A stretch of 64,000 nt of DNA. Source: Streptomyces durmitorensis. Lineage in GTDB: Bacteria; Actinomycetota; Actinomycetes; Streptomycetales; Streptomycetaceae. The notes under the pieces are model-generated. The model had not been told where the DNA came from. It saw only the letters and a list, made by a program, of their open reading frames with translations, and ran no database searches. The stretch is from assembly GCF_023498005.1 (NCBI RefSeq), contig NZ_CP097289.1, positions 3,038,001 through 3,102,000 of the forward strand, read 5' to 3'. Made by a program: the position numbers and the translations under genes. Of this stretch, positions 57,684 to 64,000 are shown one piece after another (position 1 is the stretch's first letter; each line of letters starts with the position of its first letter).

Positions 57684-58248
57684 CAGCGGAGCGACAGCTC
57701 GCTCCACCACCAGCGCGAAGATCGTGGTGGCGGGCGGCTTCGGCGTCGGCAAGACCACGTTTGTCGGCGCCGTCTCCGAGATCAACCCGCTGCGCACCGA
57801 GGCCGTCATGACGTCCGCGTCCGCGGGCATCGACGACCTCACCCACACCGGGGACAAGACCACCACCACGGTGGCCATGGACTTCGGCCGCATCACCCTG
57901 GACCAGGACCTGATCCTGTACCTCTTCGGTACGCCCGGTCAGGACCGCTTCTGGTTCATGTGGGACGACCTCGTGCGCGGCGCCATCGGCGCCGTGGTCC
58001 TGGTCGACACCCGCCGTCTCGCCGACTGCTTTCCGGCCGTCGACTACTTCGAGAACAGCGGCCTGCCCTTCGTCATCGCCCTCAACGGATTCGACGGCCA
58101 CCAGCCGTACACGCCGGACGAGGTGCGTGAAGCTCTCCAGATCGGTCCCAACACACCGATCATCACGACGGACGCGCGACACCGTGCGGACGCAAAGAGT
58201 GGCCTGATCACGCTGGTCGAGCATGCGTTGATGGCACGACTCAAGTAG
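57664..58248 (+). CDS. cvnD1: Conservon 1 Ras-like GTPase CvnD
   Basis: A 194-residue small GTPase. P-loop GGFGVGKTTF is at about 24-33, the switch TTTTVAMDFGRI, G3-like LFGTPGQDRF, and G4-like ALNGFDGH (N-x-x-D type rather than NKxD). It is the output switch of the conservon. GTG 57664 overlaps cvnC1. Nearly identical to cvnD2 (three changes). Confidence 0.94.
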   Translation: MDFASSSSGATARSTTSAKIVVAGGFGVGKTTFVGAVSEINPLRTEAVMTSASAGIDDLTHTGDKTTTTVAMDFGRITLDQDLILYLFGTPGQDRFWFMWDDLVRGAIGAVVLVDTRRLADCFPAVDYFENSGLPFVIALNGFDGHQPYTPDEVREALQIGPNTPIITTDARHRADAKSGLITLVEHALMARLK

Positions 58249-58588
58249 ACGAGGCCATACGGCAGTTGCCGTAGATTCCACAGAGCGGTCTGTGTCCTTT
58301 GACACGGATGACCGCTCTGTTCATAACGTTTCGACAGAGAATTGACCGGGCGCCGCCACGCGTCGCGGTCGTCCGGTCTCGCTGTGCGCACAAGAGCCCC
58401 GCCTTTTGGCGGGGCTCGCTCTATTTGACCGTTTTATCTGAGGCTTACACCACTCGGAACCAGCGCTTCTCACTGTTTGGTAGAGGACCCCCTGACGTGC
58501 TGGAATGCGCTGAACTGCCCAGTAGCACGGGCCTTGGAGACGACAGCGGGACCGGTGTAGGTCCCGCCGCCGAGAGGTTGTTGGTCGA
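58249..58588. other. Intergenic region between conservons 1 and 2
   Basis: 340 bases with no gene. Hairpin ACAGAGCGGTC/GACCGCTCTGT (58280-58290, 58310-58320) has an inner GTGTC/GACAC stem. A terminator GAGCCCCGCC-TTTT-GGCGGGGCTC is at 58394-58417. The remainder (58420-58588) should hold the cvnA2 promoter, but I see no clear -10/-35. Confidence 0.6.
58394..58417. terminator. Terminator between the conservons
   Basis: A 10-bp perfect stem GAGCCCCGCC (58394-58403) with 58408-58417 and a TTTT loop. Together with the hairpin at 58280-58320 it should insulate conservon 2 from conservon 1. Confidence 0.85.
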
Positions 58589-61500
58589 GTGAGGCGAAGC
58601 AAGACGAGCCCCGCACCGCCGCATACGCGGGACACGCGGGGCAACTTCACCCCGCCGCCGCGCACAGCGGCGTCCCCCACCGATGTGCAGGGCATGGAGC
58701 CGCCGGCGCCCACCGGCGGCAGAATGTCCCCGCGCAACTGGCGCGTGCCGACCCGCCTGAACGCGATCCTCCTCATACCCGTGCTCGTCGGCCTCGTCAT
58801 GGGCGGATTCCAGGTCAAGGGCTCGATCGACACCTGGAACGAAGCCCAGGACGCCGAGAGCACCGCCCGCCTCGTGCAGGCCTCCCTGAACTACGGCAAC
58901 CGCCTCATCGAAGAGCGTGACCTCTCCGCCGCTCCGCTGCTGCGCGGCAAGAAGAACGACCCGGTCGTTGTGAAGGCCCGCAAGGCCACCGACAAGGCCG
59001 CGAACGAGTTCGACGCCGCCGCCGAGGACATGCCGCAGAAGGAAGGCCTCAAGCGCCGCCTCGAAGGCTTCCACAAGGTGGAGCCGGGTCTGCAGTCCCT
59101 GCGGCAGGCCGCCTACACCTCCAAGCTCTCCGGCGCGCAGACCGAAGAGGGCTACGTCGCCATCCAGCACCCCCTGATGGAGTTCGCCAACGAACTCGGT
59201 CTGGGCACCGGAAACATCACCAGCTACGGCCGCACCGTCTACGCGATCTCGCTGACCAAGGCCGCGCTCTCCCTGCAGCGCTCCCTCGGCACGCACCTGC
59301 TCGTCAAGCCCGGCCCCACCGCCACCAGCCTCGCCAAGCAGCGCGTCGCGCTCTCCTCGTACGCCTACCTCGAAGGCATCGCCATCGAGGAGTACACGGG
59401 CGGTGGCACCCCCTCGGACGTCGCCAAGCTCGAGGCCGCGAAGAAGCAGCTGAAGGCCGACGGCGAGAAGCAGGCCAAGCAGGCCGCTGCCGCCGCCAAG
59501 GCCAAGGGCGAGACGTTCGTCCCGCCGCCGTCGTCCGAGGCGATGGTCGCGGCCATGGCGCAGCTGCAGAGCACGCAGCCCAGCGCCCGGGTCGCCCTCG
59601 CCGGCAAGGGCGTCACCCCCGAGGCCTGGTGGGCCACCACCTCCGCCAAGTTCGACGCGTACCGCACCATCGAGTCCGACCTGGCCGACAAGGCCGTGAG
59701 CGAGGCGTCGGACATCGCCGCCGACGCCCAGCGCAACGCCTACATCACCGGCGCCATCGTCGTGATCGCGCTGCTCGCCGCCTTCATCCTGGCCGGGATG
59801 ATGGCCCGCCAGATGAGCCGCGCGATGCGCCAGCTGCGCACGGCCGCCTTCGGCATCGCCGAGCAGCGCCTGCCGATGCTGGTCGACCAGCTCTCGCGCA
59901 CCGACCCCGGCCGCGTCGACACCCGCGTACAGCCGATCCCGATCTCCTCCACGGACGAGATCGGCGAGGTCGCCCGCGCCTTCGACCAGGTGCACCGCGA
60001 GGCCGTGCGGCTCGCCGCCGAGCAGGCGCTGCTCCGTGGCAACATCAACGCGATCTTCACCAACCTCTCGCGCCGCAACCAGTCCCTGATCGAGGGCCAG
60101 CTGACCCTCATCACCGACCTGGAGAACAACGAGGCCGACCCGGACCAGCTGGAGAGCCTCTTCCGCCTGGACCACCTGGCGACCCGTATGCGACGCAACG
60201 GCGAGAACCTCCTGGTCCTCTCCGGCGAGGAGCCGGGACGCCGCTGGGACCAGCCGGTCCCGCTGGTCGACGTCCTGCGCGCCGCCTCCTCCGAGGTGGA
60301 GCAGTACGAGCGCGTCGAGCTCTCGGGTGTCCCGGAGGCCGAGATCCACGGCCTCGCCGTGACCGACCTCGTGCACCTGCTCGCCGAGCTCCTGGAGAAC
60401 GCCACCACGTTCTCCTCGCCGCAGACCAAGGTCCGCGTCACCGCGACCCGGCTGCCCGACGGCCGCATCATGGTCGAGATCCACGACAAGGGCATCGGCC
60501 TCACCGCCGAGGACTTCGCGGACATCAACCACAAGCTGGCCAACCCGCCGACGGTGGACGCCGCGATCTCCCAGCGCATGGGCCTGTTCGTGGTCGGCCG
60601 CCTCTCCGACCGGCACGGCATCCGCGTCCAGCTGCGCCCCTCGGGCGAGCAGGCGGGCACGACCTCGCTCGTCATGCTCCCGGACGGGATCACGCACGGT
60701 GGCGGCGGCGAGAACCAGCTGCCCGAGTCCGAGTTCACGGTCTCCTCGATCATGCCGGAGCAGCACGCCCCGGAGCAGCCGGCCTTCAACCACCAGCCGA
60801 TGCGTACGGCGGCCGAGCTGGGCTTCGACGACAGCCGCTACAACGGCGACGGCGTCGACGCCCAGGAGCTCGACCCGGTGGGCCGCTCGCTGATGCGCGA
60901 GGAGCGGCGTGCCGCTCTGGAGGCGCAGGCGCAGTCCGCCGACGGCCGTCCGCTCTTCCGCGACGAGGTGGACGCGCAGCAGGGATACGACCAGCAGGGC
61001 GGCTACGACCCCTCGTACGACCAGCAGGCGCCGGCGTACGACGAGTACAGCCAGGGCCAGGGCCAGGTCGCGCAACCGGCGTACGACGACGCGTACTACC
61101 CGGCGCAGGACGGCTACCAGGACGCCCCCTATACGGAGGCCGGTCACGACGATCACGCCGCTCGTGCGGGTGCCGTCTCCGAGCCCTTCGTGGCCTACCC
61201 CGACCGCTCCCACCAGGACGACTGGCCCTCGCGTGACGGATACGAGAACAACTCGGGCGCGTATCAGGCCGAGTACTCTCCGGAACCGGAATCTGGTCCG
61301 GCGGCTCCCGCGAACGGCGCCGAGCGCGTAGGCTTCGAGCGTCCCGGACCGGCCCCGTCCGCGGTCCACGACACGACCGCCGCGGGTCTTCCGCGCCGCG
61401 GCTCCACGGGTGCGGCCGGCAACGGCAGCGCTCCGGCGGCGGCCCCGACCGGCGACGCGTTCGGAAACAACGACGACAGCAGCTGGCGTACGTCCAACGA

Positions 61501-61789
61501 CGACCGCTGGCATCGCGCCGAGTCGCTGAAGGAGCCCAAGGCGGGTGGCGTCACCCCGTCCGGTCTCCCGAAGCGGGTGCCCAAGGCCAATCTGGTCGAG
61601 GGCACGGCGGAACAGACCCCACAGGGCGGCCCCCAGGTCTCCCGCGACCCCGAGGACGTCCGGGGTCGGCTGAGCAACCTGCGCCGCGGCGTCCAGCGAG
61701 GACGCAGCGCAGGCAGTGACACCACGAATGGCCAGGCCACTAGGAATCAGCACAGTGGTCCTGACAGCACCTACAACCAGGAGCGTTAG
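58589..61789 (+). CDS. cvnA2: Conservon 2 sensor-kinase-like protein CvnA
   Basis: A 1066-residue protein with the same order as CvnA1: TM1 (LNAILLIPVLVGLVMGGF), an extracytoplasmic nitrate/nitrite-sensing-like domain, TM2 (ITGAIVVIALLAAFILAGMM), HAMP, and a kinase-type ATPase (LLENATTFSSP, IHDKGIGLTAED). The tail is shorter, rich in Asp/Tyr/Gln (DDAYYPAQDGYQ), and ends in the same AGGVTPSGLPKRVPKANLVE and GRLSNLRRGVQRG words as CvnA1. GTG 58589 is chosen (MRRSKTSPAP). Confidence 0.92.
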   Translation: MRRSKTSPAPPHTRDTRGNFTPPPRTAASPTDVQGMEPPAPTGGRMSPRNWRVPTRLNAILLIPVLVGLVMGGFQVKGSIDTWNEAQDAESTARLVQASLNYGNRLIEERDLSAAPLLRGKKNDPVVVKARKATDKAANEFDAAAEDMPQKEGLKRRLEGFHKVEPGLQSLRQAAYTSKLSGAQTEEGYVAIQHPLMEFANELGLGTGNITSYGRTVYAISLTKAALSLQRSLGTHLLVKPGPTATSLAKQRVALSSYAYLEGIAIEEYTGGGTPSDVAKLEAAKKQLKADGEKQAKQAAAAAKAKGETFVPPPSSEAMVAAMAQLQSTQPSARVALAGKGVTPEAWWATTSAKFDAYRTIESDLADKAVSEASDIAADAQRNAYITGAIVVIALLAAFILAGMMARQMSRAMRQLRTAAFGIAEQRLPMLVDQLSRTDPGRVDTRVQPIPISSTDEIGEVARAFDQVHREAVRLAAEQALLRGNINAIFTNLSRRNQSLIEGQLTLITDLENNEADPDQLESLFRLDHLATRMRRNGENLLVLSGEEPGRRWDQPVPLVDVLRAASSEVEQYERVELSGVPEAEIHGLAVTDLVHLLAELLENATTFSSPQTKVRVTATRLPDGRIMVEIHDKGIGLTAEDFADINHKLANPPTVDAAISQRMGLFVVGRLSDRHGIRVQLRPSGEQAGTTSLVMLPDGITHGGGGENQLPESEFTVSSIMPEQHAPEQPAFNHQPMRTAAELGFDDSRYNGDGVDAQELDPVGRSLMREERRAALEAQAQSADGRPLFRDEVDAQQGYDQQGGYDPSYDQQAPAYDEYSQGQGQVAQPAYDDAYYPAQDGYQDAPYTEAGHDDHAARAGAVSEPFVAYPDRSHQDDWPSRDGYENNSGAYQAEYSPEPESGPAAPANGAERVGFERPGPAPSAVHDTTAAGLPRRGSTGAAGNGSAPAAAPTGDAFGNNDDSSWRTSNDDRWHRAESLKEPKAGGVTPSGLPKRVPKANLVEGTAEQTPQGGPQVSRDPEDVRGRLSNLRRGVQRGRSAGSDTTNGQATRNQHSGPDSTYNQER

Positions 61790-61790
61790 T

Positions 61791-62213
61791 GTGAGCCCGA
61801 TGAGCCAGGCGGCGCAGAACCTGAACTGGTTGATCACCAACTTCGTGGACAACACCCCTGGGGTGTCCCACACGGTGGTGGTCTCCGCCGACGGACTCCT
61901 TCTGGCGATGTCCGAAGGCTTCCCCCGCGACCGGGCCGACCAGCTCGCGGCCGTCGCATCCGGTCTGACCTCCCTCACCGCCGGGGCCTCCCGGATCTTC
62001 GAGGGCGGTTCCGTGACCCAGACCGTTGTGGAGATGGAGCGAGGATTTCTCTTCCTTATGTCCATCTCCGACGGCTCCTCGCTGGCCGTCCTCGCCCACC
62101 CGGATGCGGACATCGGTCTCATTGGGTACGAGATGGCGCTTCTTGTCGACCGCGCCGGCACCGTACTCACGCCCGACCTGCGTGCGGAGCTGCAGGGGAG
62201 CCTTCTCAACTAG
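61791..62213 (+). CDS. cvnB2: Conservon 2 roadblock/LC7 protein CvnB
   Basis: A 140-residue roadblock protein, MSPMSQAAQNLNWLITNFVD, nearly identical to CvnB1 in protein but with many silent changes. GTG 61791 follows the cvnA2 TAG by one base with AGGAG seven bases upstream. ATG 61800 is an alternative. Confidence 0.92.
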   Translation: MSPMSQAAQNLNWLITNFVDNTPGVSHTVVVSADGLLLAMSEGFPRDRADQLAAVASGLTSLTAGASRIFEGGSVTQTVVEMERGFLFLMSISDGSSLAVLAHPDADIGLIGYEMALLVDRAGTVLTPDLRAELQGSLLN

Positions 62214-62306
62214 TAGACGTACGGTGCGTTTTCGCGTCCCGTGGCCGTAAGGTTTCGGGACGCGGCTCCAGAATGATGGTGCCCGGCACAGTCGGAGGAG
62301 GAGTAC

Positions 62307-62906
62307 GTGGCAGGTTCAGGAACACCCCCGGACGGTTCGTCATCGGCCAACTGGTCGCCTGGTCACGGCCAGGGCCAGGGGCCGCACGACGGGGCGCCGA
62401 ACCGTTACAACTTCCCCTCCGCGCCCAGCCAGCACCGCAGGCCCTATCAGCAGCCGCAGCAGCCGGGCCCCCGCCAGAGCCCGTACGAGCAGCCTCACAC
62501 CCCCAGGATCCAGCCAGTGCAACCACAGCGACGCGCCCCGGAAGCGGCGCCCGCAGGTTCTGCGAGCAACCCCCTGGTGCGCCCCTACGCCATGACGGGC
62601 GGCCGCACCAGGCCCCGCTACCAGCTCGCCATCGAGGCGCTGGTGCACACCACCGCCCAACCGCACCAGTTGCAGGGCCAGTTGCCCGAGCATCAGCGGA
62701 TCTGCAATCTGTGCCGCGAGATCAAGTCAGTCGCTGAGATCTCGGCACTTCTCACCATTCCCCTCGGCGTCGCCCGGATCCTCGTAGCCGACCTGGCGGA
62801 GGCCGGACTTGTCGCCATCCATCAGCCGGGCGGCGACGAGTCCGCCGGCGGCCAGCCAGACGTGACACTGCTCGAAAGGGTGCTCAGTGGACTTCGCAAG
62901 CTCTAG
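62307..62906 (+). CDS. cvnC2: Conservon 2 DUF742 protein CvnC
   Basis: A 199-residue DUF742 protein. The N-terminal 75 residues are Pro/Gln-rich (QHRRPYQQPQQPGPR), longer than CvnC1; then RPYAMTGGRTRPRYQLAIEA and the same C-terminal domain. GTG 62307 with GGAGGAGGAG directly upstream. It overlaps cvnD2 by 20 bases. Confidence 0.92.
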   Translation: MAGSGTPPDGSSSANWSPGHGQGQGPHDGAPNRYNFPSAPSQHRRPYQQPQQPGPRQSPYEQPHTPRIQPVQPQRRAPEAAPAGSASNPLVRPYAMTGGRTRPRYQLAIEALVHTTAQPHQLQGQLPEHQRICNLCREIKSVAEISALLTIPLGVARILVADLAEAGLVAIHQPGGDESAGGQPDVTLLERVLSGLRKL

Positions 62907-63471
62907 CGGCGGAGCAACAGCCCGCTCCACCACTTCCGCGAAAATCGTGGTGGCGGGCGGCTTCGGCGTGGGCAAGACCACGTTCGTCGGAGCGGTCTCT
63001 GAGATCAACCCGCTGCGCACCGAGGCCGTCATGACGTCCGCGTCCGCGGGCATCGACGACCTCACACACACCGGGGACAAGACCACCACCACGGTGGCCA
63101 TGGACTTCGGCCGCATCACCCTGGACCAGGACCTGATCCTGTACCTCTTCGGTACGCCGGGACAGGACCGCTTCTGGTTCATGTGGGACGACTTGGTCCG
63201 GGGCGCGATCGGCGCGGTGGTCCTGGTCGACACCCGCCGTCTCGCCGACTGCTTTCCGGCCGTCGACTACTTCGAGAACAGCGGCCTGCCCTTCGTCATC
63301 GCCCTCAACGGATTCGACGGCCACCAGCCGTACACGCCGGACGAGGTCCGCGAGGCGCTGCAGATCGGCCCGGACACCCCCATCATCACGACGGACGCGC
63401 GGCATCGCGCGGACGCGAAGAGCGGGCTGATCACGCTCGTGGAGCATGCGTTGATGGCTCGGCTGCGTTAG
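62887..63471 (+). CDS. cvnD2: Conservon 2 Ras-like GTPase CvnD
   Basis: A 194-residue GTPase, the same as CvnD1 but for Ser8Gly, an Asn to Asp near 162 and Lys194Arg. P-loop GGFGVGKTT. GTG 62887 overlaps cvnC2. Confidence 0.94.
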   Translation: MDFASSSGGATARSTTSAKIVVAGGFGVGKTTFVGAVSEINPLRTEAVMTSASAGIDDLTHTGDKTTTTVAMDFGRITLDQDLILYLFGTPGQDRFWFMWDDLVRGAIGAVVLVDTRRLADCFPAVDYFENSGLPFVIALNGFDGHQPYTPDEVREALQIGPDTPIITTDARHRADAKSGLITLVEHALMARLR

Positions 63472-63490
63472 CGGTCCTTGCCTGTACGTG

Positions 63491-63528
63491 GATGGGCCTC
63501 GCACCCTCAGGTGGGTGCGGGGCCCATC
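63491..63528 (+). terminator. Terminator after cvnD2
   Basis: GATGGGCCTCGCACCC (63491-63506) pairs with GGGTGCGGGGCCCATC (63513-63528), 16 bp with one mismatch. Confidence 0.85.
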
Positions 63529-63553
63529 GCCTTTGGCGGGGCGGGGGGCGGGG

Positions 63554-63632
63554 CTGGGCGGTGCTGCGGGGCGGGGGTGGCCTGGGCGGCGCTGCGGGGC
63601 GGGGGGCCTGGGCGGTGCTGCGGGGCGGGGCT
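63554..63632. repeat. Three copies of a 26-28 bp G-rich repeat
   Basis: CTGGGCGG[T/C]GCTGCGGGGCGGGG starts at 63554, 63582 and 63608. Four or more runs of G per copy could fold into G-quadruplexes. Confidence 0.7.
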
Positions 63633-63659
63633 CCCCGCATCCGCCCCTGGCCGAACGAG

Positions 63660-63815
63660 CCTCTCCCACCCACCCGCCCGTTTGCCCTGCGTCCACCCCT
63701 GAACGAACAGACCTCTCCCACCCACCCGCCCGATCACCCCGCATCCGCCCCTGAACGAACGGGCCTCTCCCACCCACCCGCCCGATTACCCTGCATCCGC
63801 CCCTGGGCGGGCGGG
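63660..63815. repeat. 52-bp tandem repeat, three units
   Basis: The word CCTCTCCCACCCACCCGCCC recurs at 63660, 63712 and 63764, an exact 52-base period, with a divergent fourth start near 63816. Unit copies differ by a few bases. Confidence 0.75.
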
Positions 63816-64000
63816 CTCTCCGGTCAGCCACGTGATTGCGCCGCAGGGTGATCGGGCGGGCGGGAAGGATCCGCCCCTGGACGGACGGGCTCTCCCGTCG
63901 GCCACGTGATTACGCCGCAGGGTGATCGGGCGCGCGGGTGGGCGGGAAGGATCCGCCCCTGGGCGGGCGGGCTCTCCGGTCAACCGCGGGGTTGCGCCGC
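63795..64000. repeat. Degenerate 74-82 bp tandem repeat reaching the window edge
   Basis: ATCCGCCCCTGG recurs at 63795, 63869 and 63951 within longer similar blocks containing CACGTGATT and CCGCAGGGTGATCGGGCG. It runs past position 64000. Confidence 0.6.

Larger units (their letters stand above)
63472..64000. other. Non-coding, repeat-rich tail of the window
   Basis: No gene is visible to the right edge. It holds the cvnD2 terminator (63491-63528), then a G-rich repeat and two further repeat types described below. Confidence 0.7.

Noticed and set aside
57664..63471. Conservon 2 as an assembly duplication of conservon 1
   Set aside because: The CvnA and CvnC genes differ in length and sequence, and silent differences are scattered through cvnB and cvnD.
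63660..63815. 52-bp repeats as a CRISPR array
   Set aside because: The units are contiguous without unique spacers, and no cas genes are in the window.

Overview
The window is a high-GC actinobacterial chromosome segment, almost certainly Streptomyces. The evidence is the strong third-position G/C bias and the gene set: NsdA, HupS with a Lys/Ala tail, NdgR beside leuCD, GlcP, AmtB-GlnK-GlnD with a GlnR box, and two tandem conservons (cvnABCD). From memory, gene order from ftsH to the conservons matches the conserved chromosome core of S. coelicolor, read in decreasing gene number. Nearly all of it is core genome. I see no insertion sequence, prophage, CRISPR array or rRNA.

Layout. 1-2930: the 5' end of proS, a methyltransferase, a frameshifted LysR regulator and a divergent maleylpyruvate-isomerase-fold protein. 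2979-15202: ftsH, the SRP GTPases ffh and ftsY, the nitrogen operon amtB-glnK-glnD, the developmental regulator nsdA and a small prim-pol-like protein. 15401-23683: an NCS1 permease, a flavin-dependent LLM oxidoreductase, glucose permease glcP, smc and a coiled-coil microprotein. 24067-30964: acyP, a CAP-domain secreted protein, an HxlR regulator, fpg, rnc, rpmF, a YceD-like protein, a DivIVA-like coiled-coil protein, coaD and rsmD. 31036-36321: recG, a DAK2-domain protein and rpmB. 36449-43700: thiL with a decayed thiD remnant, a stand-alone Lrp effector domain, a lipoprotein, ddlA-gpsA-plsC, cofC, an OB-fold microprotein and hupS. 43940-51940: leuCD with divergent ndgR, a DUF4188/MerR pair, five tRNA genes (Glu, Gln, Glu, Glu, Gln), an HAD hydrolase, gltX and a fumarylacetoacetate-hydrolase-family protein. 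52084-64000: a 66-residue protein, conservons 1 and 2, and a repeat-rich non-coding tail.

The most unusual element is a 304-residue intein inside the Walker A motif of RecG (32332-33243). It starts with Ala, ends His-Asn before Thr, and carries the Trp/Cys/Thr set that defines class 3 inteins. It also has two intact LAGLIDADG motifs, and sampled lines are clearly lower in GC than the host gene. RecG can hydrolyse ATP only after this intein splices out.

Functional links. SRP targeting (ffh, ftsY) lies close to the membrane protease ftsH. PII signalling genes form one unit. GluRS sits beside tRNA-Glu and tRNA-Gln genes, both expected to be its substrates in an organism using indirect Gln-tRNA synthesis. 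The two conservons encode sensor-kinase-like CvnA, roadblock CvnB, DUF742 CvnC and Ras-like CvnD. Their CvnD copies differ at only 3 of 194 residues while the CvnA tails have diverged strongly.
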